Shown here: one piece after another, positions 1-5,158 of the stretch
Numbering within the stretch: position 1 is the stretch's first letter
How the letters are laid out: every line of letters begins with the position of its first letter
Virus record (IMG/VR): IMGVR_UViG_3300025832_000077
Location: 1 to 22,042 of that record
Direction: 5' to 3' (one strand)
Length of the DNA: 22,042 bases
Origin: a virus
Position numbers and translations under genes: made by a program
The notes under the pieces: model-generated
The model's input: the letters and a program-made list of their open reading frames with translations, nothing else
What the model was told of the DNA's origin: nothing
Database searches by the model: none

Positions 1-151
1 AGGTACTGATGGTTTTATAGCTTACTGTCATGGGAACATGATTAAGTATCAACATAGGTATAGGTACAAAGCTAATCCTGTAGAGGATATGAAGAAAGCT
101 GAATGGTATCTTAAGCGTATGAATGAAGCATTATCGGAGAAACATAAATGA
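1..151 (+). CDS. DUF3310-type protein, C-terminal part (5' end outside window)
   Basis: An open plus-strand frame enters from the left edge and ends at a TGA at 149-151, giving 49 visible residues. The segment YCHGNMIKYQHRY followed by NPVEDMKKAEWYLKRM matches the core of the DUF3310 (SaV-like) family, whose members carry a C-x-GN-x-IKY...ED-x-KKA-x-WYL signature. These proteins are common in the early or replication modules of phages. They are sometimes labelled nucleotide kinase, but their function is not established. The N-terminal part lies outside the window. The stop overlaps the start of the next gene (ATGA), so the two are probably translated together. The plus strand puts it in a different, converging transcription unit from the late genes. 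Confidence 0.75.
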   Translation, partial: GTDGFIAYCHGNMIKYQHRYRYKANPVEDMKKAEWYLKRMNEALSEKHK

Positions 152-288
152 CAATAAACGAAGGAATACTGCTAGGCAATCTAGCTTTATCTACTTACTT
201 AGTGTGGATCATATCTAAGCTAAATCAAGATATAAAAACTCTATTCGAAGGTCTTGCAATTACGATGGATGCAGTAGGTGTTAAATAG
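148..288 (+). CDS. Small single-pass membrane protein, 46 aa
   Basis: The frame starts with ATG at 148, overlapping the previous stop (ATGA), and ends with TAG at 286-288. A GGAGA about 8 nt before the ATG serves as ribosome binding site. The product has one hydrophobic helix (about residues 7-25, from ILLGNLALSTYLVWII) and a short polar tail containing KLNQDIKTLFEGL, which could form an amphipathic helix. No family is recognised. Small proteins of this shape are frequent in phage early regions, where they may act on the host membrane or simply be uncharacterised. The tight coupling with the DUF3310 gene and the good ribosome binding site are the reasons to call it real. It is the last plus-strand gene before the convergent terminator. 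Confidence 0.6.
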   Translation: MTINEGILLGNLALSTYLVWIISKLNQDIKTLFEGLAITMDAVGVK

Positions 289-290
289 CC

Positions 291-365
291 CCTGAGAGGG
301 AAATTAAGCGTGGTGTGACAGAGGTTAGAGCTTTTGATAGGCTAACCTACCTGAGAGGGAATTAA
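291..365. repeat. Pair of direct repeats (CCTGAGAGGGA...ATTAA)
   Basis: CCTGAGAGGGA followed by ATTAA occurs at 291-307 (with one extra A) and again at 350-365, 59 bases apart, in the gap between the two converging gene sets. The first copy can also be read as a tiny hairpin, CCCT-GAG-AGGG, at 290-300. The second copy lies inside the nested inverted-repeat element described separately. No coding frame explains the identity. The role is unknown; a protein-binding site or an RNA element are both possible. Confidence 0.6.
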
Positions 366-379
366 TAGGTTCACACCAC
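310..379. other. Nested inverted repeats, candidate structured RNA (three-way junction)
   Basis: Three helices can be drawn in 70 bases. P1 is GTGGTGTGA (310-318) with TCACACCAC (371-379), 9 perfect pairs. P2 is AGGTTAG (322-328) with CTAACCT (342-348), 7 perfect pairs. P3 is ACCT (349-352) with AGGT (367-370), 4 pairs. P2, P3 and the 3' side of P1 abut with no unpaired bases, and only CAG (319-321) separates P1 from P2. The element lies after the stop of the plus-strand gene at 288 and before the bidirectional terminator. It does not fit a tRNA: there is no D arm, no anticodon loop and no TPsiC loop. It could act as RNA on either strand or as a DNA binding site. No known RNA family was recognised. 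Confidence 0.4.
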
Positions 380-393
380 AAGTATAGAATCAA

Positions 394-433
394 AAAAGCC
401 GTAGGCGTCCTTGAGTGGATACCTACGGCTTTT
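394..433. terminator. Bidirectional intrinsic terminator between converging units
   Basis: AAAAGCCGTAGG (394-405) pairs perfectly with CCTACGGCTTTT (422-433) around a 16-nt loop. Read on the minus strand, the stem ends in a run of six T (complement of 392-397); read on the plus strand, it runs into CTTTTCTTTTG. It lies 8 bp beyond the stop of the lysozyme gene and about 105 bp beyond the last plus-strand stop, so it can end both converging transcripts. Confidence 0.85.
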
Positions 434-440
434 CTTTTGT

Positions 441-956
441 TTACTCTTCAATCATGTTGAGAGCTTGTTCTAATGTTTCTTTATTGCGCCGTGACCATCC
501 ACGACCAAAGTGTTTGTAATCATCTAGACCTTCATAGAAGCCTTGACGTACTGTGTATACATAATCAATTATAAACTTGGGATCTTTCTCCATTATAAGA
601 CCTAACGTCTGTGGTCCTATAGCTCCATCAGGTGTCGCTCCTACTGCACGTTGTACAGCTTTAGCAGGTCTACCACTTCCCGAATTCACAGCCCAGTCGA
701 AACAGCTCCAGTCTAAGCCCGATGGAAGTGAATCTCCTTTAACTCGATTCCAGTAGTTCTTCTTATAGATAGGAGCTACATCATCTGGAGTTAAGTCTCT
801 CATTTCTTGTTCAGTAGACTCTCTGCCAATCCAATCGTCGTATACTCTCTTAGTTACACCTAAATTAGTCATCCCCCCAGAATCGCGGCTATCATTTACG
901 TAGCCCCCTTCGTGTTCCAATAACATATGTAGACATTTATCAAAGTTGTTCTGCAT
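441..956 (-). CDS. Endolysin: GH108 family lysozyme (N-acetylmuramidase)
   Basis: This 171-residue protein would cut the glycan strands of peptidoglycan at the end of infection. The N-terminus carries EHEGGYVND and DSGGMTNLGVT (residues 14-35), the signature of the GH108 lysozyme family (EGGY...D-GG-T-x-G). E16 in EGGY is the expected catalytic acid. The C-terminal part, with WAVNSGSGRPAKAVQRAVG and PDGAIGPQT (about 89-118), matches the predicted peptidoglycan-binding domain that follows GH108. The length is normal for the family. There is no signal peptide or N-terminal membrane anchor, so release depends on a holin. The holin gene ends 2 bp upstream, and this is the last gene of the late operon, followed at once by the terminator. 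Confidence 0.93.
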   Translation of the reverse strand: MQNNFDKCLHMLLEHEGGYVNDSRDSGGMTNLGVTKRVYDDWIGRESTEQEMRDLTPDDVAPIYKKNYWNRVKGDSLPSGLDWSCFDWAVNSGSGRPAKAVQRAVGATPDGAIGPQTLGLIMEKDPKFIIDYVYTVRQGFYEGLDDYKHFGRGWSRRNKETLEQALNMIEE

Positions 957-958
957 GT

Positions 959-1315
959 TTATTTCTTCCCAAAGTATTTGCTTACACCACGCATACCTAT
1001 ACTAGCACTCACAATACCACCAAGGGAATACTGATACCAGTCAGGCATAATCTCTAGCGCAGTAAAACCTGCTTGTACTATCTGATTACCCCAGTCTCCA
1101 CAAAACGCTAAAATTAACGGAATCGAGAAGAGTAGAGTTATCCACTCGTCTTTCCACGAGTTCTCTGTAGCTTTCATTGCGGCAATATCCCAATCGATCT
1201 CGCCTGTAGCTATCTTCATTTTAGTTTCAGCTTCTGCTTTCTTTACAGCAGTCTTACCTTCGATCATAGTACCAGCTAAATTAGCTACCTGACCTATTAA
1301 GTTTAGTCCTAACAT
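959..1315 (-). CDS. Holin, 3TM gene-transfer-release type
   Basis: This 118-residue protein has an amphipathic N-terminus (VANLAGTMIEGKTAVKKAEAETKMKIA), then the segment NSWKDEWITLLFSIPLIL and a second hydrophobic stretch, PDWYQYSLGGIVSASIGMRG. This is the pattern of the phage Holin_3TMs family (holin of 3TMs, for gene-transfer release), in which a W-K-D-E segment precedes the first strong helix. It is expected to form lesions in the inner membrane that let the neighbouring lysozyme reach the cell wall. The ATG overlaps the stop of the EF-hand membrane protein (TAATG), and the lysozyme gene begins 2 bp after its stop, which gives a classic holin-endolysin pair. Family assignment is by motif memory. 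Confidence 0.75.
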   Translation of the reverse strand: MLGLNLIGQVANLAGTMIEGKTAVKKAEAETKMKIATGEIDWDIAAMKATENSWKDEWITLLFSIPLILAFCGDWGNQIVQAGFTALEIMPDWYQYSLGGIVSASIGMRGVSKYFGKK

Positions 1316-1644
1316 TATCCGTTATTACCTTTCACTTCTTTCTTGCTCATATTAGTAACGCCAAAGAATACGCCAACTATACCAGCAACTGATAGGAAGT
1401 AAATGGAAGCCATAGAACCTATGATAGAAGACGCTTGTTCTAATCCTAATGCACTAGCTAGTACGACACAAAAAGGATAAGCAAGCATACCGAATAAACA
1501 GAACCAAGCCATACGTCTTTGTGCATCTCTTTGTGCATCTTCATCATCTAGTCGTCTGCGTCTATCTTCTAGTTCAAGTGCTTCCCACTCTGATCTATCT
1601 ATAGTGCCACTTCCATCTTTATCTACTTTATCAAATTCACTCAT
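1315..1644 (-). CDS. EF-hand, two-helix membrane protein (lysis region)
   Basis: The chosen ATG at 1644 gives 109 residues; an in-frame GTG at 1665 is possible but lies deep inside the upstream gene. Residues 8-19 (DKDGSGTIDRSE) form a complete canonical EF-hand calcium loop, with D1, D3, S5, G6, I8 and E12 all present, followed by W-E. A highly charged helix comes next (LEDRRRRLDDEDAQRDAQRR, about 25-44). Two hydrophobic segments follow, about 46-68 (WFCLFGMLAYPFCVVLASALG) and about 75-97. I recall the same arrangement in other marine phages next to holins, but its function is not known. Topology, with the EF-hand probably cytoplasmic, and a role in lysis are inferences from position and shape. 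It overlaps the 53-residue membrane protein gene by 8 bp. Confidence 0.8.
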   Translation of the reverse strand: MSEFDKVDKDGSGTIDRSEWEALELEDRRRRLDDEDAQRDAQRRMAWFCLFGMLAYPFCVVLASALGLEQASSIIGSMASIYFLSVAGIVGVFFGVTNMSKKEVKGNNG

Positions 1645-1798
1645 TCTTAAGAGTAGTCCATGCACCCCAAGCGATAGCTACACCTGCGGCAATATTATCT
1701 ATTGAGTTAGGTAATAGTATTACAATCACTCCAAGTCCACATAGAGCAACTCCGTCCCATGTAGTTCTTTCTTTTAGTCTATCTTTAATCCAATTCAT
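1637..1798 (-). CDS. Small membrane protein, 53 aa (MNWIKDRLKERTTWD)
   Basis: This short frame fills the apparent gap 1666-1807. It starts with ATG at 1798, only 5 nt after an AGGAGA (1804-1809) that overlaps the upstream stop, and ends with TGA at 1637-1639, overlapping the EF-hand gene's start by 8 bp. The product begins with MNWIKDRLKERTTWDGVAL, then has a hydrophobic stretch GLGVIVILLP and a second one, NIAAGVAIAWGAWTTLK. It therefore has two short membrane segments behind a charged N-terminal helix. I recall similar short proteins overlapping the EF-hand membrane protein in marine phages. A holin or antiholin role is possible but unproven. Spacing, ribosome binding site and coupling all support a real gene. 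Confidence 0.8.
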   Translation of the reverse strand: MNWIKDRLKERTTWDGVALCGLGVIVILLPNSIDNIAAGVAIAWGAWTTLKNE

Positions 1799-1803
1799 AT
1801 TAG

Positions 1804-1809
1804 TCTCCT
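1804..1809 (-). promoter_or_regulatory. Ribosome binding site of the 53-aa membrane protein gene
   Basis: AGGAGA on the minus strand lies 5 nt before the ATG at 1798 and overlaps the stop codon of the upstream gene. It is a main argument that the short frame 1637-1798 is translated. Confidence 0.65.
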
Positions 1810-2317
1810 AATCTGCTAAGGGGTTATCTAACGCCCTTTGTAATTTATCCATAAGTTTGTCTTCGAGTTCTTTCATCGAGCCACTTTGTGATACTCTGAC
1901 ACGTTCTCTTTGGTTCTCAAACCTTACTTCAGCGTCATCTATCATATTACGTACTTTGTCTTCTGTTTCACGTACCATGTCTTCCACACGATCCGTCTGT
2001 TTCTCTATACTAAGAATATCAGATCTAAGTCCATTCTTAATATCACGACTGTATTCTACACTCTCTTCTACCTTCTCAGATATACCTGTTACCTTGGCAT
2101 CCATTACGTCCATTTGTAGTTGGTATTCTTCTAGGTCAAGGCCAGCGACTGATTCTATCTTCTGGTACAACACAAAGCCACCATACAAACCACCCACAAC
2201 AGTAGATAGGAAAGCAAGTATAGCCATGATAGAACCAAATGATACCTTCATACCGCCTGTCTTAAACTCACGATCTGCAAGTCCATCTATATTATCTGCT
2301 ATCTTGGTAGTATCCAT
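1808..2317 (-). CDS. Membrane-anchored coiled-coil protein, 169 aa
   Basis: A polar N-terminus of about 27 residues is followed by one transmembrane helix (about 29-52, IMAILAFLSTVVGGLYGGFVLY). A long heptad-rich region then runs to the end (about residues 60-165, with stretches such as KQTDRVEDMVRETEDKVRNM). With an N-in topology, the coiled coil would lie in the periplasm, which is the layout of inner-membrane spanins (Rz type), but no family could be assigned. Its place at the start of the lysis cluster fits a spanin or a lysis regulator. Against a two-component spanin is the lack of an obvious outer-membrane lipoprotein next to it. The ATG overlaps the preceding stop (TAATG), so it is co-translated with the secreted-protein cassette upstream. 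Confidence 0.75.
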   Translation of the reverse strand: MDTTKIADNIDGLADREFKTGGMKVSFGSIMAILAFLSTVVGGLYGGFVLYQKIESVAGLDLEEYQLQMDVMDAKVTGISEKVEESVEYSRDIKNGLRSDILSIEKQTDRVEDMVRETEDKVRNMIDDAEVRFENQRERVRVSQSGSMKELEDKLMDKLQRALDNPLAD

Positions 2318-2715
2318 TAGTTCTCAAACTCCATCTCACCACCAGAACTTTGTAGGTTTTTTAGTTGTTCTAGTTCATCTCGTAGTTTCTGTATCTCTAA
2401 TCTACGTTGAGCTAACTCTATTTGGTACAGGTCGTCACAGTTTATACGAGCCTTTGGTTTATCTAAAGGTATAACAATTCTAGCGTACACGCCAATATCT
2501 TTACCCCTACTATTTGTATCTAAACCTGACAGTACACCTGTTACACCGTACTCAAGATTTACACCCCCACCAACAGCATTACTACACCTCATACTCCCAG
2601 TGGAAAATGAATCCGACTGGTAATTCATGGGTGGGTTAGGTAATGCTAATGAAAGGGAACTACTATCTGCTACAGCAGAACTAGCTACAAAACAAAGGGT
2701 AAATAATAATCTCAT
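2317..2715 (-). CDS. Secreted protein with C-terminal coiled coil, 132 aa
   Basis: The N-terminus MRLLFTLCFVASSAVADSSS is a Sec signal peptide with a plausible signal peptidase I site after AVA. The C8 inside it is not in a lipobox context. The mature part has a Ser/Pro-rich start, two cysteines that could form a disulfide (in SMRCSN and RINCDD), a middle part that looks like beta structure (VNLEYGVTGVLSG, IGVYARIVIPLDKP), and a C-terminal amphipathic helix with heptads (YQIELAQRRLEIQKLRDELEQL, about 96-120). No family was recognised, although I associate this layout with phage genomes of marine origin. It starts within an ATGA overlap with the chaperone-like gene and is the last of five consecutive exported products. 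Confidence 0.75.
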   Translation of the reverse strand: MRLLFTLCFVASSAVADSSSLSLALPNPPMNYQSDSFSTGSMRCSNAVGGGVNLEYGVTGVLSGLDTNSRGKDIGVYARIVIPLDKPKARINCDDLYQIELAQRRLEIQKLRDELEQLKNLQSSGGEMEFEN

Positions 2716-3098
2716 GCGGGTTCACCATCTAATCTTGAACATATCCTAGATGAAATAAGAGTTCTAGACTTACTACTCTTTCTTACCTTTGATGTAGTAC
2801 ATAAGTATACAGCTTCATCCATATCTGCTTTACGTATATATACATCAAAAGACTTTCTCTCTTTGTATCCTATGTTTATAATTCGGTATGAGGATGCAAA
2901 AGGTATGTTCGTCCAATTTAAATCAAACAACTCTATCTGATACCACTGTATTTCTTCTCTAGAGTTAAACAGAGACATCTCTACTTTAACTACTCCATCT
3001 ACATGAGAAGGTTTAACAACAGGATAAGCTGGTGTCATCTCATGGGCTGAAGTGGAAAATGAAAGCAATAGAAAGAGTACTATTAACCTACTTAGCAA
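2712..3098 (-). CDS. Secreted small Ig-like protein, pilus-chaperone-like
   Basis: The frame has no usable ATG before a hydrophobic signal sequence (residues 1-18, LSRLIVLFLLLSFSTSA) that is cleaved plausibly before HEMTP. The start is therefore taken as TTG at 3098, with AGG about 9 nt upstream and an in-frame stop shortly before. The mature part of about 110 residues is beta-rich (VVKVEMSLFNSREEIQWYQIE, followed by KSFDVYIRKADMDEAVYLC), with two cysteines near C-terminal strands. Its pattern recalls the N-terminal Ig-like domain of fimbrial chaperones, with strands made of alternating residues and a basic patch before YLCTTSKVRK. The length is half that of a normal PapD-type chaperone, so a second domain is missing. 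The 11-bp overlap with the pilin-like gene suggests a functional pair. The assignment is by pattern only. Confidence 0.65.
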   Translation of the reverse strand: MLSRLIVLFLLLSFSTSAHEMTPAYPVVKPSHVDGVVKVEMSLFNSREEIQWYQIELFDLNWTNIPFASSYRIINIGYKERKSFDVYIRKADMDEAVYLCTTSKVRKSSKSRTLISSRICSRLDGEPA

Positions 3099-3576
3099 TA
3101 CAGCTAGCCTGTACTAATGCAGTATAGACCCCTCCAGCGAAAGGCTTAGATGCTCCGTAAGTAGCACTTGATGCAGTAGAAAACCATGTTGACCCTGCAA
3201 GTGTTAGATCAAATATTGTTGTACTGTCTACTACTACTTTAGCCGCTTCATATGCTGACATACCAGAGACAGAAGTTTGTGTAACACTCGTACTACCTGT
3301 CCAAGCAACTGTGTCGTTAAGTGTAGGAGAAGAACTAAATGATGTAGGGTGAGTTATGTTAGCTGTGTAGCTGTCTGCTATAGATACATCAAATCTTATT
3401 ACAGGTAGAACACCACCATCAGCAGGTGTAGTGCTTAACTTACTAGCTATAGGGTTTCCATAAACCCCATCTTTAGTTGTTTGTATTACGCACTTAGCTT
3501 CTACGTTACCTGTTATTGGTGTATTTGCTAGTGCAGGTAAAGCGAGTAGTGATAGTGCTGTTACTAGATACTTCAT
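3088..3576 (-). CDS. Secreted pilin-like (fimbrial-type) protein
   Basis: The preferred start is the ATG at 3576, with GAGG 6 nt upstream; an in-frame ATG at 3588 overlaps the previous stop but has no ribosome binding site. The 162-residue product begins with a clean Sec signal peptide (MKYLVTALSLLALPALA, cleavage before NTPITG). The mature part is small, rich in Ser, Thr and Ala and probably all beta. It has one Cys near the start (NVEAKCVIQ) and one near the end (VYTALVQASCIAK), able to form a disulfide that closes the sandwich. The final alternating-strand segment GGVYTALVQASC resembles the last strand of fimbrial subunits and spore-coat-U-like proteins. It is followed directly by the Ig-like protein gene. 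The function is inferred; a virion or surface role are both open. Confidence 0.7.
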   Translation of the reverse strand: MKYLVTALSLLALPALANTPITGNVEAKCVIQTTKDGVYGNPIASKLSTTPADGGVLPVIRFDVSIADSYTANITHPTSFSSSPTLNDTVAWTGSTSVTQTSVSGMSAYEAAKVVVDSTTIFDLTLAGSTWFSTASSATYGASKPFAGGVYTALVQASCIAK

Positions 3577-3582
3577 ATTAAA

Positions 3583-3586
3583 CCTC
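3583..3586 (-). promoter_or_regulatory. Ribosome binding site deciding the pilin-like start
   Basis: GAGG on the minus strand sits 6 nt before the ATG at 3576. Nothing comparable precedes the alternative ATG at 3588, so translation probably begins at 3576, which also gives the more regular signal peptide. Confidence 0.5.
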
Positions 3587-4454
3587 ATTTATTGTACTGC
3601 ATATCGACCATCTGTTCGTGCAGTACTTGTTGTGCTAAATTGTTTCTTAGGGCTTTCTTGTTGTCAGGTATTGTACCATCTTGTAGTCCAGCCGCGTCAT
3701 TTAATGTACCACCATTTATCTCTGCGTTGTAGTACATATTGATATTAGTTTGTTGGTTGATAGCCATGATTATATCATCTTGACCTTGAGCCTTAAATAA
3801 AGTGAGAGCATTAGCAGATGCAGTTAGACCCATCTCTATACGTGTCTCTTCTTCTTCCTCTTCTTCAGAGAGTATTAGCTTTCCATCTTCGTCGTATTGA
3901 AACTCATCGGGTTCTAGATTATCTACAACTGCATCATCTTCTAGTGCATCATATACAACTACTTCTGGTATCTCAGGCATAGGCTTAACGTAACCTGCAC
4001 ATGAAGGATCAGACTGAGGATCATAGCACGTATCTACCCTGTAGGAGTAAATAACAACTGCATCTTCCACTCTGCCCTCTCCTTCCACTTCAATCGAGCC
4101 TGTACCCCAATTTGAAGCTGGAATGTTCGAAACTGGAAACGACTTTACAATGGTATTACCAGCTACCCCCGACCAATCATCTGTTTCTCTAAAGATATAA
4201 CCATCAGCATTAGCATTAAGATTACTGACGTGTACTTTCATATCAGAATCTGGGTCTTTAACAGTTGTGTACCTGTAGATAAGACCGTTTATGTCTACAC
4301 CAGCAATGCTAGGTAAGATACTATCCATACCCCAACCTAGAGAAGTACTAGCCGCATTACCTGTTGCTCCATAAGTATAGGGGTCAGAGTAACAATAAGA
4401 AGGCAAGGCTACTAAAAATAACACCCAAGCCAATCTTTGTCTCACCATTTTCAT
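3585..4454 (-). CDS. Large secreted protein with acidic linker, 289 aa
   Basis: The N-terminus MKMVRQRLAWVLFLVALPSY is a signal peptide, with cleavage likely near SYCYS-DPYTY. The mature N-terminal half (about 25-150) is beta-rich and ends with a cysteine pair (DTCYDPQSDPSCAGY). A very acidic stretch follows (about 165-207, including a run of seven E at SEEEEEEET). The C-terminal third is helical, with MGLTASANALTLF and NKKALRNNLAQQVLHEQMVDMQY. I recall relatives in marine Vibrio-type phages without a known function. The gene overlaps the upstream one by 71 bp, so its signal peptide is encoded on the same DNA as the hydrophobic C-terminus of the upstream protein. It sits in the middle of the exported-protein cassette. 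Confidence 0.75.
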   Translation of the reverse strand: MKMVRQRLAWVLFLVALPSYCYSDPYTYGATGNAASTSLGWGMDSILPSIAGVDINGLIYRYTTVKDPDSDMKVHVSNLNANADGYIFRETDDWSGVAGNTIVKSFPVSNIPASNWGTGSIEVEGEGRVEDAVVIYSYRVDTCYDPQSDPSCAGYVKPMPEIPEVVVYDALEDDAVVDNLEPDEFQYDEDGKLILSEEEEEEETRIEMGLTASANALTLFKAQGQDDIIMAINQQTNINMYYNAEINGGTLNDAAGLQDGTIPDNKKALRNNLAQQVLHEQMVDMQYNK

Positions 4455-4935
4455 CGAACATCCTCTCGATTACATTGTTTTGGTCACGCTCTATTGCTTC
4501 TTCAACTGCTTCCATTTCCCATGCTAGTCTAGCTTTATCGCCTACCAACCCATCCTTGGGACAGGGAGTTCCAGCATTGAGCATGGCTTCAAACACTCTT
4601 TCGTCCTGACACATTACAGATACAGCCGCAACTTTCATGCCCATATCGTACATAGTCTTAGCGTTCTTTAACTTCTCACAGTTCATATCCCTTACTGTAC
4701 GACCAGCAGAGATACCTAGTATTTGTGTTTGTACAGCACCTGCTACACCTACAGTACATAAGTCAGAGTTACTTGCACTTATCTGTGGTGATATAGCAGA
4801 AGGTGGTGGACTATTAATCGTCGTGTCCATTGATCCATCAGAAGTTATTGTACTATTACTGTCGGTGTAAATCGTATCGTCAGCATATACAGTACTACCA
4901 ATTATCAGGGTAAGTAGTATAAGTAAGTGTTTCAT
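4384..4935 (-). CDS. Secreted/membrane-tethered Cys-rich protein, 183 aa
   Basis: A Sec signal peptide (MKHLLILLTLIIGSTVYA, cleaved before DDTIY) is followed by a Ser/Thr/Pro-rich stretch. A conserved-looking domain (about 58-140) has four cysteines: SDLCTVG, RDMNCEKL, VMCQDERVFEAML and GTPCPKDG. The last residues, IGLGVIFSSLAFLLLL, form a C-terminal membrane segment, so the protein could be anchored in the inner membrane and face the periplasm. The pattern MxVKVAA...MCQD...AGTPCP is one I associate with phage proteins of unknown function. Four cysteines in an exported domain suggest two disulfides. The gene begins in an ATGA overlap with the small coiled-coil membrane protein gene and is the first of the five exported products. 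Confidence 0.75.
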   Translation of the reverse strand: MKHLLILLTLIIGSTVYADDTIYTDSNSTITSDGSMDTTINSPPPSAISPQISASNSDLCTVGVAGAVQTQILGISAGRTVRDMNCEKLKNAKTMYDMGMKVAAVSVMCQDERVFEAMLNAGTPCPKDGLVGDKARLAWEMEAVEEAIERDQNNVIERMFDENGETKIGLGVIFSSLAFLLLL

Positions 4936-5156
4936 TTTCTCTCCACGAGTCTATCTAGCTTTTCTTCTATCCTATCAAACTTGCTCATTATTTGACTAAG
5001 GACTTGATTTGAGTCAGCCTTAGTAACGTATTCTTCTCTAGTTCTGTTTAGTAGTATACGTAATCTATTTAACTCTATTACATAACCTCTTAGAACGAAG
5101 CCAATAAAACCAACACCTAGTGTTAGGACACTACTCCATAGATCTGTCATTTCCAT
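4932..5156 (-). CDS. Small membrane protein with coiled coil, 74 aa
   Basis: One transmembrane helix near the N-terminus (about 7-28, WSSVLTLGVGFIGFVLRGYV) precedes a charged helical tail with heptads (ELNRLRILLNRTREEYVTKA, then MSKFDRIEEKLDRLVERK). Similar small proteins with VTKxE/D-type linkers and a DRxEEKLDRL tail are common in phage genomes near tail and lysis genes, and their role is not settled. The ATG at 5156 is preceded by AAGG about 9 nt upstream. It follows the fibre gene by 2 bp and overlaps the next gene by ATGA, linking structural genes to the secreted-protein cassette. Confidence 0.75.
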   Translation of the reverse strand: MEMTDLWSSVLTLGVGFIGFVLRGYVIELNRLRILLNRTREEYVTKADSNQVLSQIMSKFDRIEEKLDRLVERK

Positions 5157-5158
5157 AA

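Noticed and set aside
350-360. CTGAGA in the repeat as part of a TPP riboswitch, or its complement CTCTCAGG as part of a glycine riboswitch
   Set aside because: Only a short phrase matches; the other conserved parts of either riboswitch are absent and no suitable downstream gene is present.
310-380. Possible tRNA, because the segment is about 71 nt with matching ends and a GGTTAGAGC phrase
   Set aside because: The end pairing is 9 bp, the internal helix is 7 bp with a 13-nt loop, there is no D stem matching GAGC, no 7-nt anticodon loop and no TPsiC loop.
1857-2474. Long plus-strand frame of 205 codons
   Set aside because: It lies opposite two well-supported minus-strand genes, is Ser-rich in the way of antisense frames and has no ribosome binding site or family signature.
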